Below are positions 19,434-28,545 of a stretch of 64,000 nt of DNA, in pieces. The notes beneath the pieces are model-generated. The model was given only the letters and a program-made list of their open reading frames with translations. It made no database searches and was not told the origin of the DNA. A program made the position numbers and the translations under genes. Position 1 is the first letter of the stretch. Every line of letters begins with the position of its first letter. Source of the stretch: Chryseobacterium sp. T16E-39 (lineage in GTDB: Bacteria > Bacteroidota > Bacteroidia > Flavobacteriales > Weeksellaceae); contig NZ_CP022282.1 in assembly GCF_002216065.1 (NCBI RefSeq), positions 2,294,001 through 2,358,000 on the forward strand. The letters are read 5' to 3'.

Positions 19434-21074
19434 ATGAAATACGTTTTACTTACGCTCATTTCAGCGATGCTGTTGTCTATATCATGGCCAACATACGGGG
19501 TTCCGTTCTTTATCTTTTTTGCCCTTGTTCCACTTCTGATGATGGAACACGGAGTTTCCAAATTTTCAAATTTTAAAAGAAAAAGCTGGGTGGTTTTCGG
19601 ACTCTCCTACTTATGTTTTGTGATTTGGAATGTTGTAACAACAGGATGGCTGTACGGTTCAAAAAATCCGGATGGGAGCCATTCATTAATGGCTGTGGTA
19701 TTTCCTGTTCTGGTCAATTCCCTTTTATACTCCCTTATGTTCCAATGCTATCACTGGTATAAAAATGCACAGGGAACCTATTGGGGATTCGCTTTCCTCA
19801 TCGCAATATGGATGGGGTTTGAAAAGTTTCACATGAATTGGGAACTGACCTGGCCTTGGTTAAATCTAGGTAATGCATTTGCAGACTATCCGAAATTAAT
19901 CCAATGGTATGATACGCTGGGGGCTACCGGAGGAAGTTTCTGGATCCTGATCATCAACCTTTTTATTTTTTATACGATAAGAACCTGGGAAGCAGGAAGA
20001 AAAAGAAAAGATTTAATCCGGAATATCTCGATTGTTACTGCGCTCATTGCACTTCCAATGATTATCTCGGTGGTAAAATATAATAATTTTAACGAAAAAC
20101 CTATTGGGCAGGTTAATGTTTTAATGCTTCAGCCCGATCTTGATCCTTATGCCGAAAAATATTCAAAGGACAGCCTGACCATCGAAAACGATCTATTAAG
20201 TCTTGCAGAGAGCAATTCTAAAGGAAAAATCGATTATTACATTGCTCCGGAAACAGCCCTTCCCGGAAGAGGCTCCATCTCTGAAACCGCCTTTGAAAAA
20301 AGTCTTCTCTTAAATAACCTTAAAGGATTTCTTTCAAAGCACCCGGGATCAGTATTTACCACAGGAATTTCTTCCCACCATTTTTATTTAAATCAAAATA
20401 ATCTTCCCAAAGAAGCATATCAGATCAATCCCGGACTTTGGGTTGCCAGCTATAATTCTGCAATCCAGGTGATCCCTAATCAGAAAGTAGAAGTTTATCA
20501 TAAAGGAAAATTGGTTCCGGGGGTAGAGATTTTCCCTTACATGAGTGTTTTAAAGCCACTTCTTGGCGATGCAATGCTTAATCTGGGAGGATCAGTGGTT
20601 TCCTTAGGAACAGATAAAGAAAGAGTGGCTTTTTCAAACCCTTATAACAAAGGAAAAATTGCACCGATCATCTGTTACGAAAGTATTTATGGAGAATTCG
20701 TTACCGATTACGTAAAAAAAGGAGCTAATTTCCTGGCCATTGTAACCAATGACTCATGGTGGGGAGTTACAGAAGGACATAAACAACTCCTGTCGTACGC
20801 TAAATTAAGAGCAATTGAAACCCGCAGAGAGATAGCCCGGGCAGCCAATAGCGGAATATCTGCACATATTAATGCAAAAGGTGAAATCGTTGAAGACACC
20901 TTCTACGGAGACAAAACAACACTATTTGCAAAGGTAAATCTATATGACGAGCAGACTTTTTACGTAAGGACCGGAGACCTCCTCTCAAGATTTTCAATTT
21001 TCTCGTTAGGATTCCTCTTATTTTATTTTTTAATTAAAAGATTTCAGGAAAGACTTAAAAAGAATAAAGGTTAG
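19434..21074 (+). CDS. lnt: Apolipoprotein N-acyltransferase Lnt
   Basis: Adds the third acyl chain to lipoproteins at the periplasmic face of the inner membrane. The N-terminal half has about six membrane segments; the C-terminal nitrilase-like domain carries the triad Glu273 (APETALPG), Lys357 (YHKGKLVPGVE) and Cys414 (IICYESIYG). 546 aa is normal. Its presence fits the many lipoproteins in this window. Confidence 0.95.
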   Translation: MKYVLLTLISAMLLSISWPTYGVPFFIFFALVPLLMMEHGVSKFSNFKRKSWVVFGLSYLCFVIWNVVTTGWLYGSKNPDGSHSLMAVVFPVLVNSLLYSLMFQCYHWYKNAQGTYWGFAFLIAIWMGFEKFHMNWELTWPWLNLGNAFADYPKLIQWYDTLGATGGSFWILIINLFIFYTIRTWEAGRKRKDLIRNISIVTALIALPMIISVVKYNNFNEKPIGQVNVLMLQPDLDPYAEKYSKDSLTIENDLLSLAESNSKGKIDYYIAPETALPGRGSISETAFEKSLLLNNLKGFLSKHPGSVFTTGISSHHFYLNQNNLPKEAYQINPGLWVASYNSAIQVIPNQKVEVYHKGKLVPGVEIFPYMSVLKPLLGDAMLNLGGSVVSLGTDKERVAFSNPYNKGKIAPIICYESIYGEFVTDYVKKGANFLAIVTNDSWWGVTEGHKQLLSYAKLRAIETRREIARAANSGISAHINAKGEIVEDTFYGDKTTLFAKVNLYDEQTFYVRTGDLLSRFSIFSLGFLLFYFLIKRFQERLKKNKG

Positions 21075-21085
21075 GCATAAAAAAA

Positions 21086-21108
21086 CGGGAAGCGTTAGAA
21101 ACTTCCCG
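21086..21108. repeat. Inverted repeat CGGGAAG / CTTCCCG after lnt
   Basis: 7-bp stem with a 9-nt loop, A-run upstream but no T-run on the plus strand. On the minus strand T-rich sequence follows, so it could be a second terminator for the convergent gene. Confidence 0.45.
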
Positions 21109-21164
21109 ATGCAGGTATCTTCGATCATTACCCGAAGATCCGATACAAACAAATACAAACAATA

Positions 21165-21202
21165 AAAAGAGAAAAACCAGCTGGACGTCTGGTTTTTCTC
21201 GT
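21165..21202. terminator. Terminator between lnt and the FG-GAP T9SS gene
   Basis: Perfect 12-bp stem GAGAAAAACCAG / CTGGTTTTTCTC with an 8-nt loop. Confidence 0.85.
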
Positions 21203-21217
21203 TGATAAAACGTTCAA

Positions 21218-22933
21218 TTATTTAATGATGAGTTTTTTACTGGTCCATTGGTCTTTGATTTTTATTTTTAAAAGATAAACCCCTTTTTGAAGATGAGATA
21301 CGTTAACAGACTGATCTGCATTAAGGTTTATATTTAATTTTCTTCCATCTGCTGAATACATTTCAACATCTGTAATTTTCTTTCCTTTAATAAATACTTT
21401 TTCTGAAGCCGGATTGGGATAGACAACGAAATCCTGATCCTTAACAATATCCCGAACACCTAAGGTTCCTTCTGTGGAAGCGTCCGAGTATACTTTGGAA
21501 GCATCTATTGATCGTACGCTCCAGTACACATTCTGTACAGAAGGATCAAGCTCTAAAAACCAGGAAGGTGTTGTTACCGTATATTTTGCAATATCACTTG
21601 CTCCCGGTGTCTTACCGACTGTAATTTCATAACGGAGTGCATTAGATGGCGTCTTATCATCCGTAGCACCACTCCAAGAGAAATTAAATCTGTTTCCATT
21701 TTTTGTAAGACTCAGGTTTGTAGGAGGCGAAGGTTTTAAATTTGTTTCCAGAGAAACATTTTTGAAGATTTTAGTTATTGAGGGCATTTCCGGATCTGCC
21801 CAATCAAATCCGGACAATAGAACATCAAGATGATGATCATTGTTGTAGTCAAGTAAATGCACAAAACCAGGGCCTCCTAAAGTATTCAAACCTGTAGTTG
21901 TATTTTCTGTAAATGTCTGGCTGGCTGAATTAAATAAGAACACTTTAACAACAGCGTTATTATTTTCACCATTCCCGGACACTATAAAATCGTAATATCC
22001 ATCATTATTCATATCTCCCGTTGCGAGAGATGGTTCGGCAATCTCAGGAACATTTAATTTTTGAGGTGTGAAATGTCCTGTTCCGTCATTCATCAATACT
22101 CCCAGATATCCAGTATAATTTTCATCCTGAGCCGCTACAACAACATCCTGATACCCATCAGCATTAAAATCAGCAAACTCGAGCTTTCCATTCGCAAGAG
22201 GAAGAAGGGTTTGGGATAACGTAAGCGTTCCGGCATTATTAAGATAAACCCTGAAAATGGGATTGGTATCGATATCATATCCTAAAATAATCATATCCAG
22301 CAGGTGATCATTATTCAGATCTACCATCTTAAAACCACTGTTCTGAGTACCTTCCATCCACCCGGCAAATTGCTGAAATCCGTTGTTCCCGGAATTCTGA
22401 TAATAATCCAGTTTATTTACAAAACCTACTCCATCGACATACTGTGTTCCGTTGATCGCATAATCCTGTAAACCATCATGGTTAAAATCAAAAATCTCCA
22501 TAGATCCATACACTTTTCCCGGAAGATCCGCTTCTTTTACAAATCCTGTTCCTGTATTCCGGAAACGGTAATGTTTATAATTAACGATATCCATATAGCT
22601 TAATCCTGTAGAAATAATATCAGCAAGACCATCATTATTATAATCAATGAATTTAATATCTCCCAAATGGGTAGCGTCTGCCCCTAAATCAGCATAAGGA
22701 GTTAGTGTGCTGCCATTATTTTTATAAACTTCATTAAATGATGTATCAGCACTTCCATCCCCATCTGTATCGATTGCTCCATTAATTACCACGTCCTGAA
22801 ATCCATCATTATTAATGTTACCCGTATCACAAGCCGAATAATAAAAATTTTTCATGCCTGTCTGAACTTCTGAAAAATTTTGCGCCATTAAACTGACGGG
22901 TATCATTGATAATAAAACATAGACCTTCTTCAT
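21218..22933 (-). CDS. T9SS type A cargo protein with FG-GAP/VCBS repeats
   Basis: 571 aa secreted protein. Signal peptide MKKVYVLLSMIPVSLMAQ, then at least six beta-propeller FG-GAP blades marked by repeated DxNxDG motifs (for example DTGNINNDGFQDVV, DYNNDGLADI, DFNADGYQDVV, DMNNDGYYDFI) that bind calcium. A fibronectin-like module follows, then a C-terminal sorting domain (VYPNPASEKVFIKG). The start is set at 22933 because an in-frame ATG 30 bp upstream overlaps the promoter. Probably a surface carbohydrate- or matrix-binding protein. Confidence 0.9.
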   Translation of the reverse strand: MKKVYVLLSMIPVSLMAQNFSEVQTGMKNFYYSACDTGNINNDGFQDVVINGAIDTDGDGSADTSFNEVYKNNGSTLTPYADLGADATHLGDIKFIDYNNDGLADIISTGLSYMDIVNYKHYRFRNTGTGFVKEADLPGKVYGSMEIFDFNHDGLQDYAINGTQYVDGVGFVNKLDYYQNSGNNGFQQFAGWMEGTQNSGFKMVDLNNDHLLDMIILGYDIDTNPIFRVYLNNAGTLTLSQTLLPLANGKLEFADFNADGYQDVVVAAQDENYTGYLGVLMNDGTGHFTPQKLNVPEIAEPSLATGDMNNDGYYDFIVSGNGENNNAVVKVFLFNSASQTFTENTTTGLNTLGGPGFVHLLDYNNDHHLDVLLSGFDWADPEMPSITKIFKNVSLETNLKPSPPTNLSLTKNGNRFNFSWSGATDDKTPSNALRYEITVGKTPGASDIAKYTVTTPSWFLELDPSVQNVYWSVRSIDASKVYSDASTEGTLGVRDIVKDQDFVVYPNPASEKVFIKGKKITDVEMYSADGRKLNINLNADQSVNVSHLQKGVYLLKIKIKDQWTSKKLIIK

Positions 22934-22960
22934 GTTATTTTTATTTAGATTAATTAAAAA

Positions 22961-22994
22961 CAAAGATATAGGATTAATTTATCCTTCTTCACAA
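22961..22994 (-). promoter_or_regulatory. Promoter of the FG-GAP T9SS gene
   Basis: TATCTTTG at 22961-22968 and TTG at 22992-22994 on the minus strand, 23 bp apart; 27 bp leader to the ATG. Confidence 0.6.
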
Positions 22995-23171
22995 TCTTTA
23001 CATGAAATTTATCAGTTCTCGCTCCACACCAGCCATCACGTATTATAGAGGCAATCTTCAATATTATTAATCAAGACGTTATTTGTAAATATTTTCCAAA
23101 AGATTTGCCTATCTAAAAAATTCTTCGTTATTTTGCAACCTCAAATATTATACAAATAAGAACATCGAGAT

Positions 23172-23411
23172 ATGTCAAGAATTTGCCAAATAACAGGAAA
23201 GCGTGCAATGGTTGGTAACAACGTTTCTCACGCTAATAACAAAACGAAGCGTCGTTTTGAAATTAACTTATTGGAGAAGAAGTTTTACCTTCCAGAGCAA
23301 GATAAGCACGTAACACTGAAAGTATCAGCTCATGGATTGAGAGTGATTAACAAGATTGGAATCGAAGAAGCTCTGGAAAGAGCTGTAAGAAACGGATTGA
23401 TTAAAAAGTAA
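23172..23411 (+). CDS. rpmB: Large ribosomal subunit protein bL28
   Basis: 79 aa, starts [24 protein letters not shown], the standard bL28 N-terminus with its Cys, and ends in a basic segment. First gene of a ribosomal trio with rpmG and DUF4295. Confidence 0.97.
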   Translation: MSRICQITGKRAMVGNNVSHANNKTKRRFEINLLEKKFYLPEQDKHVTLKVSAHGLRVINKIGIEEALERAVRNGLIKK

Positions 23412-23418
23412 TTGAATC

Positions 23419-23600
23419 ATGGCAAAAAAGGAAACAGAGTTCAAGTAATCCTTGAATGTACAGAGCACAAAGAAAGCGGTATGGCAGGAATGTCTAGATA
23501 CATTTCTACTAAAAATAAAAAGAACACTACAGAAAGATTAGAGCTTAAGAAGTTCAATCCGGTTCTTAAGAAATATACTCTTCACAAAGAAATCAAGTAA
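23419..23600 (+). pseudogene. rpmG: Large ribosomal subunit protein bL33, single-base frameshift at codon 4
   Basis: Expected bL33 begins [10 protein letters not shown] and is 60 aa. The ATG at 23419 reads [13 protein letters not shown] because the A tract after GC has six A instead of the seven needed for GCA AAA AAA GGA. From 23426 on, the -1 frame gives the complete bL33 ([16 protein letters not shown] to HKEIK). The in-frame sequence is A AAA AAG, and a -1 slip there would give exactly MAKKGNRV. Without a shift, only a TTG at 23412 (abutting the rpmB stop) could start a 62 aa version. Sequencing or assembly error is the likeliest cause; see findings. Confidence 0.85.
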
Positions 23601-23620
23601 TTTATAAAATATAATTTACC

Positions 23621-23773
23621 ATGGCAAAAAAAGTAGTAGCAACCCTACAAAGCGGTCAGTCAAAGAAAATGACAAAAGTTGTGAAAATGGTGAAGTCATC
23701 TAAATCAGGGGCTTACGTTTTCGAAGAAAAAGTAATGAATGCAGACGAAGTTGATGGTTATTTGAAAAAATAA
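23621..23773 (+). CDS. DUF4295 protein, small basic protein next to ribosomal genes
   Basis: 50 aa, MAKKVVATLQSGQSKK at the start and VDGYLKK at the end; very Lys/Val rich. DUF4295 is a Bacteroidota family found behind rpmB-rpmG. Size, charge and position suggest a ribosome-associated protein, which is inference. Its start contains an intact seven-A tract in the same ATGGCAAAAAAA context that is one A short in rpmG. Followed by a terminator. Confidence 0.9.
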   Translation: MAKKVVATLQSGQSKKMTKVVKMVKSSKSGAYVFEEKVMNADEVDGYLKK

Positions 23774-23794
23774 TCCCTCACTTTATTTACAATA

Positions 23795-23827
23795 TAAAAA
23801 ACTACTCATATTTTGGGTAGTTTTTTT
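23795..23827 (+). terminator. Terminator after the rpmB-rpmG-DUF4295 operon
   Basis: AAAAACTACTC / GGGTAGTTTTT stem followed by seven T. Confidence 0.85.
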
Positions 23828-23879
23828 GCTTATGATCATTTTTGAGTTAAAAACAACTTATTTTAGCAAGAAAATACCG

Positions 23880-24824
23880 ATGAAAAATCTCATTATCTGC
23901 GCCTCACTTCTATTTACAATCAGCTGCACAGGTAGAAAAACACCAGCTTTAACTAAAGACAAAACAGGAATACAGTTAATTGTACTAGGAAATGTTCAGG
24001 ATGCAGGCTCTCCTCAATTGGGATGCAACAAAGACTGCTGTAAAGAGCTGTGGAAAAAGCCGGACTTAACGAGAAAGATAATTTCAATTGGAGTGATGGA
24101 TTATGGAAATAAAAAAAATTATCTCTTTGATGCAAGTCCTGATATCACGTCTCAGTTACAATTGCTTCAACAAGAAAATAAAACATCAAAAATAGTTGAT
24201 GGCATATTTATAACCCATGCCCATATAGGACATTACACAGGTCTGATGTATTTGGGAAAGGAGGCACTTTCCGCTCAGAATATCCCCGTGTATTCAATGC
24301 CCAAATTAAAACAGTTTCTGAATAACAATGGTCCATGGTCACAATTGGTGACTCAACACAATATTGCCATTAAGGACATGGAAAACGAACAACCGGTTAT
24401 CCTGAATCCCAAACTAAAAATAACCCCTATCCAGGTTCCTCACCGCGACGAATTCTCAGAAACGGTTGGCTTTTTAATAGAAGGGCCGAAAAAGAAGGCC
24501 TTATTTATCCCAGATATTGATAAGTGGGGAAAATGGAAATACAACATTGTAGATTATGTAAAAAAGGTGGATTATGCTTTTATTGATGCTACCTTTTATA
24601 ATGCTGCAGAACTTGACAACCGGGATATTGCAACCATCCCCCATCCTTTAGTGGAAGAAAGTATGGAACTGTTTAAAAATTTAAATTCTGAGTACAGGAA
24701 AAGAGTCTATTTTATCCATTTCAATCACACCAATAAACTATTAAATCCAAATAGCAGTGAAACCAAAACAGTCATTACAAATGGGTACCATATTGCAAGA
24801 ATGGGAGATATTGTAGACTTATAA
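23880..24824 (+). CDS. MBL-fold metallo-hydrolase, lipoprotein, PqqB-like
   Basis: 314 aa. Lipoprotein signal MKNLIICASLLFTISC, then LGNVQDAGSPQLGC with a nearby CNKDCC cysteine cluster and a metal site THAHIGHYTG, where the usual Asp of HxHxDH is Gly. This combination resembles PqqB-like proteins, but no pqq genes are near and lipid anchoring is unlike true PqqB. Start at 23880 because the upstream ATG at 23832 would spoil the lipoprotein signal. Substrate unknown. Confidence 0.8.
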   Translation: MKNLIICASLLFTISCTGRKTPALTKDKTGIQLIVLGNVQDAGSPQLGCNKDCCKELWKKPDLTRKIISIGVMDYGNKKNYLFDASPDITSQLQLLQQENKTSKIVDGIFITHAHIGHYTGLMYLGKEALSAQNIPVYSMPKLKQFLNNNGPWSQLVTQHNIAIKDMENEQPVILNPKLKITPIQVPHRDEFSETVGFLIEGPKKKALFIPDIDKWGKWKYNIVDYVKKVDYAFIDATFYNAAELDNRDIATIPHPLVEESMELFKNLNSEYRKRVYFIHFNHTNKLLNPNSSETKTVITNGYHIARMGDIVDL

Positions 24825-24899
24825 TTTCATCTGTATTATCTTTTAAAACAGATATAATAAGCTTGACCAAAAAAGACAGCTTTCAGGAAGTTTTTTTGT

Positions 24900-24907
24900 T
24901 ATCTTTG
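24900..24907 (+). promoter_or_regulatory. -7 element TATCTTTG for the RidA-like gene and ftsY
   Basis: Exact TAnnTTTG, 27 bp upstream of the ATG at 24935, with a TTGAC at 24873 that is 24 bp upstream. Probably drives both ridA-like and ftsY. Confidence 0.6.
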
Positions 24908-24934
24908 CTCACCAGATGATTTAATCCATTAAAT

Positions 24935-25408
24935 ATGAAAAAGATTGCTGTTCTGGTTTTTACATCAATGTTCCTGTTTTCATTCAGTCAAAACACAATG
25001 AATAGTATAGAATATAAAAACTCAGACAAAGTTTTCTCTATAAAAGGACTTTCACAATCTGTAAGCATCGATTGTGGAGCTTCTAACATGATCCTTTTAT
25101 CAGGACAGGTTCCCCTTGACGAAAAAGGCAATTTAGTAGGGATTGATAACTTAGAAAAACAAACGGAACAGATCTTTAAGAATATCGAGATCATTTTAAA
25201 AGAATACGGAGGAACCGGAAAAGATATTGTAAAACTTGGAATTTTCATTACCGACATTTCCAAAACACCGGACTTCAGAAAAGTCAGAGATCTGCATATC
25301 AATCTTCAAAATCCTCCCGTAAGCAGTCTTGTAGAAGTAAGTAAGCTCTTTAGGGATGATGTGCTTATTGAAGTAGAAGCAACTGCAGTTATAAAAAAAA
25401 ATAAATAA
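24935..25408 (+). CDS. Exported RidA (YjgF) family protein
   Basis: 157 aa. A signal peptide (MKKIAVLVFTSMFLFSFSQ) precedes a complete RidA domain ending LIEVEATAVI. Canonical RidA uses an Arg in the PARS segment to deaminate 2-aminoacrylate; here the aligned segment reads PVSS with Ser130 in that place, so classical imine deaminase activity is doubtful. Export is unusual for a protein that normally acts on cytoplasmic enamines. 10 bp ahead of ftsY. Confidence 0.87.
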   Translation: MKKIAVLVFTSMFLFSFSQNTMNSIEYKNSDKVFSIKGLSQSVSIDCGASNMILLSGQVPLDEKGNLVGIDNLEKQTEQIFKNIEIILKEYGGTGKDIVKLGIFITDISKTPDFRKVRDLHINLQNPPVSSLVEVSKLFRDDVLIEVEATAVIKKNK

Positions 25409-25418
25409 GAACGGAACT

Positions 25419-26372
25419 ATGAGTTGGTTTAAAAATATTTTCAAAAAAGAAGAAAAAGAAACTTTAGATAAGGGGTTGGAAAAATCCAGTCAGGGTTTCT
25501 TCGAAAAAATAACGAAAGCCGTAGTAGGTAAAAGTACAGTAGATGATGAAGTGCTTGATGATCTTGAAGAAATACTTATTGCTTCAGATGTAGGTGCATC
25601 TACGACCATCAAAATTATTCAAAGAATTGAAGAGCGGGTTGCAAAAGACAAATATGTCAATGTAAGTGAGCTAAATGCTATTCTTCGTGAAGAAATTTCA
25701 AATTTACTGCTTGAAAATCCACATGCAGGAACAGGCAATATAGACACCACCAAAAAGCCATACGTCATAATGGTCGTAGGAGTAAATGGTGTAGGAAAGA
25801 CCACTACTATAGGAAAATTAGCCCACCAATTCAAATCGGAAGGCAAAAAGGTTGTACTTGGCGCCGGTGACACCTTTAGAGCAGCAGCAGTAGATCAGCT
25901 TACGATCTGGAGTGAGAGAGTGGGTGTTCCAATTGTTAAGCAAGAAATGGGATCCGATCCTGCTTCTGTAGCCTTTGACACCGTACAGAGCGCAGTTGCC
26001 CAGGGAGCCGATGTCGTGATCATAGATACAGCAGGAAGGCTTCACAATAAAGTTAATTTAATGAATGAACTTTCAAAGATTAAAAGGGTAATGCAAAAGG
26101 TAATTCCTGATGCTCCTCATGAGATCTTACTGGTTCTTGATGGTTCTACAGGACAGAATGCTTTTGAGCAGGCAAAACAGTTCACAGCAGCCACTGAAGT
26201 TAATGCTTTAGCGGTAACAAAATTAGATGGAACTGCTAAGGGCGGAGTCGTTATTGGTATCTCTGATCAGTTTCAAATTCCTGTGAAATACATAGGGGTC
26301 GGAGAGAAAATGCAGGATCTGCAATTGTTTAATGGTACGGAATTTGTTGACTCATTCTTCAAGAAGAGATGA
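25419..26372 (+). CDS. ftsY: Signal recognition particle receptor FtsY
   Basis: SRP receptor GTPase that docks ribosome-nascent chains at the inner membrane. N-terminal basic helix (WFKNIFKKEEKE) replaces the long acidic A domain of enterobacteria; the NG domain carries GVNGVGKTTTIGKLA, DTFRAAAVDQL, DTAGR and TKLDGTAKGG. 317 aa is the usual short form. Follows the RidA-like gene by 10 bp. Confidence 0.97.
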   Translation: MSWFKNIFKKEEKETLDKGLEKSSQGFFEKITKAVVGKSTVDDEVLDDLEEILIASDVGASTTIKIIQRIEERVAKDKYVNVSELNAILREEISNLLLENPHAGTGNIDTTKKPYVIMVVGVNGVGKTTTIGKLAHQFKSEGKKVVLGAGDTFRAAAVDQLTIWSERVGVPIVKQEMGSDPASVAFDTVQSAVAQGADVVIIDTAGRLHNKVNLMNELSKIKRVMQKVIPDAPHEILLVLDGSTGQNAFEQAKQFTAATEVNALAVTKLDGTAKGGVVIGISDQFQIPVKYIGVGEKMQDLQLFNGTEFVDSFFKKR

Positions 26373-26440
26373 TTTATATCATGTTCTACTTGAATTCGTA
26401 AAACACATTTCATATATATTAACAATTAAAATTTAGAACT

Positions 26441-26695
26441 ATGGGAATTTTAACTTGGATCATTTTTGGTCTTATCGCAGGTGCAATTGCAAAACTTATT
26501 ATGCCTGGAACACAAGGTGGTGGTTGGTTGATGACCATCATATTAGGAATTGTTGGAGCTTTCGTAGGTGGATTTGTTGGAAGTTTAATCGGCTGGGGAA
26601 CAGTTGAGAACTTTGATTTTAGAAGCATGTTATTAGCGGTTGGAGGTTCACTTATTGTCCTTTGGATTTTTGGGATGGCCTCGAAGAAAAGCTAA
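26441..26695 (+). CDS. GlsB/YeaQ/YmgE-type small membrane protein
   Basis: 84 aa, three hydrophobic segments, Gly-rich, with GLIAGAIAKLIMPG and GAFVGGFVGSLIGWG typical of the transglycosylase-associated (YeaQ) family. Often linked to general stress responses in other bacteria; regulation not visible here. Confidence 0.9.
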   Translation: MGILTWIIFGLIAGAIAKLIMPGTQGGGWLMTIILGIVGAFVGGFVGSLIGWGTVENFDFRSMLLAVGGSLIVLWIFGMASKKS

Positions 26696-26719
26696 AAAAA
26701 TATTTTCATCAATTACAAA

Positions 26720-26756
26720 TTAAAAGACCGACTTGAAATTCAAGCCGGTCTTTTTT
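26720..26756. terminator. Terminator between the GlsB-like gene and sppA
   Basis: Long stem AAAAGACCG-a-CTTGAA / TTCAAG-c-CGGTCTTTT with one internal mismatch and a T-run. Confidence 0.88.
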
Positions 26757-26771
26757 AAAACAATATATAAA

Positions 26772-28526
26772 TTAGTTGATCTTTATTTGATAAGGCATTT
26801 CCATTTTCACCTCAGATCTTAACTTCTCATCAGTGATTTGTTGCAGGATCTCATAATTTGCCTTTCCTATCTTACTCTTTATAACTCTCGCTGAAATATC
26901 ATCTTCATTAAGATCTTTAAAGATTTGTTCAAATGCAGACATCTTTTTAGGATAAGAAGCTACATTATAAGACTTCAATCCTGCTTTCTGTGCTGCAAAT
27001 TTCACTGCATCATTTAATGTTCCCAAATCATCTACCAAGCCAATTTTTTTAGCACGTGTTCCACTCCATACTCTTCCACCTCCTACACTATCAATCTGAT
27101 CAAAAGTCTGTTTTCTGTTTTTTGTTACAAAATGGACAAATCTTTTATAAGTCCCTTCAACACTTTTTGTAATCATATTTACTCCATACGGGGTTACCCC
27201 ATTCAGTCCCGAGTAATATTGTGAGTTCGCATTCGTAGCGACAATATCTGAGCGGATCCCATTTTTATTGGCAATATCTTTATAATAAGGAATTACACCG
27301 AAAACTCCGATAGAACCGGTCAGGGTATTAGGCTCTGAATAGATCTTATCTGCTGCCATTGCAATATAATAACCACCTGATGCAGCATAGTCACCAAAAG
27401 AAACAACAAGAGGTTTCTTCATTTTTAACTGCTGAAGTTCAAACAGGATCTCATCTGAAGCATTAGCACTTCCCCCTGGTGAATTAATTCTGAAAACTAC
27501 CGCTTTTACTTTATCGTTCTCCTGAAGTTCTTTAATATACTTTACATACTTTTCAGAATAGATTTCATTATAACCATCTCCATTGTTAATAGATCCTGAT
27601 GCATATAGTACAGCTACCTTATCCCCAGATTGATCATCATCCGAATAAGAATTGATATACTTCCCTAATGAAATCTTATTCAATTTATCTTTATCCTTTA
27701 AACTCAGCTTAGACTTGATCAATTCATCATATTCAGTTTTCTGAATCAGTTTATCCGCAAGTCTATATTTCAGACTTTGCTCCGGGATCATTCCATATAA
27801 ACTATCCACAATAGTTCTGAACTGCAGCGTATCAATTTTTCTTGAATTTGCAATTTTCGTTGATGTATTTTTCCAGATATCATTTAAAAGAGTACTTAGC
27901 TGCTCTTTATTTTCAGGAGAAATATCATTTCTTAAAAAGGGCTCTACTGCAGACTTGAATTTACCATGACGAATCACTTCAATCCCAATTCCATATTTTT
28001 CTGCAAAATCTTTAAAGAAAGTAACTTCTGTGGCCAGACCTTTCAGTTCAATTCCTCCCGATGGATTAAGAAAGTATTTATCCGCAACAGATCCTAAATA
28101 ATAAGAGGATTGTGATGCAGCATTTCCATAAGCATAAACAAATTTGCCACTTTTCTTAAAATCCTGTATCGCGTTTCTTAAATCATCAATTTGTGTAATC
28201 CCTGCATTAAGATCATCAGCCTCGATACTGATCCCTTTAATATTATCATCCGTTTTTGCCTTTTCAATAGCTTCCAACGCTTCATATATTAAAATACTTT
28301 TATTCTGGTTATTTATATTAAACAGACCCGTTTGTTCTTCCGTAGGACTATCAATTATATTAGTTTTTAAATTTATCGTTAAAACTGAATTCTTTTTCAC
28401 TACTACCGATTTATCACTACTCATAGAACTAAATACCAGCATAATAATAAAAAAGACGAAAAATACAGCACATAGTATGACAATTGCCACTATATTTGCT
28501 AAAACATTTTTAAAAAAACTTTTCAT
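26772..28526 (-). CDS. sppA: Signal peptide peptidase SppA, long form
   Basis: 584 aa membrane serine protease that degrades cleaved signal peptides. It has an N-terminal transmembrane helix (residues 8-35) and two tandem S49 domains; the C-terminal one bears the catalytic Ser in YAASGGYYIAMAA, and the N-terminal one supplies the Lys in the 67K-type arrangement. Its start codon is only 19 bp from the divergent folK start. Confidence 0.94.
   Translation of the reverse strand: MKSFFKNVLANIVAIVILCAVFFVFFIIMLVFSSMSSDKSVVVKKNSVLTINLKTNIIDSPTEEQTGLFNINNQNKSILIYEALEAIEKAKTDDNIKGISIEADDLNAGITQIDDLRNAIQDFKKSGKFVYAYGNAASQSSYYLGSVADKYFLNPSGGIELKGLATEVTFFKDFAEKYGIGIEVIRHGKFKSAVEPFLRNDISPENKEQLSTLLNDIWKNTSTKIANSRKIDTLQFRTIVDSLYGMIPEQSLKYRLADKLIQKTEYDELIKSKLSLKDKDKLNKISLGKYINSYSDDDQSGDKVAVLYASGSINNGDGYNEIYSEKYVKYIKELQENDKVKAVVFRINSPGGSANASDEILFELQQLKMKKPLVVSFGDYAASGGYYIAMAADKIYSEPNTLTGSIGVFGVIPYYKDIANKNGIRSDIVATNANSQYYSGLNGVTPYGVNMITKSVEGTYKRFVHFVTKNRKQTFDQIDSVGGGRVWSGTRAKKIGLVDDLGTLNDAVKFAAQKAGLKSYNVASYPKKMSAFEQIFKDLNEDDISARVIKSKIGKANYEILQQITDEKLRSEVKMEMPYQIKIN
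28491..28498 (+). promoter_or_regulatory. folK -7 element TATATTTG inside sppA
   Basis: Exact TAnnTTTG on the plus strand 47 bp before the folK ATG, lying within the sppA signal-anchor codons. The starts are too close for the promoter to sit elsewhere. Confidence 0.5.
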
Positions 28527-28545
28527 ATATCAATCATTTTTTAAT

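Noticed and set aside
28144..28545. Long N-terminal extension of the folK reading frame
   Set aside because: It is antisense to the sppA N-terminus; the folK homology starts at 28546.
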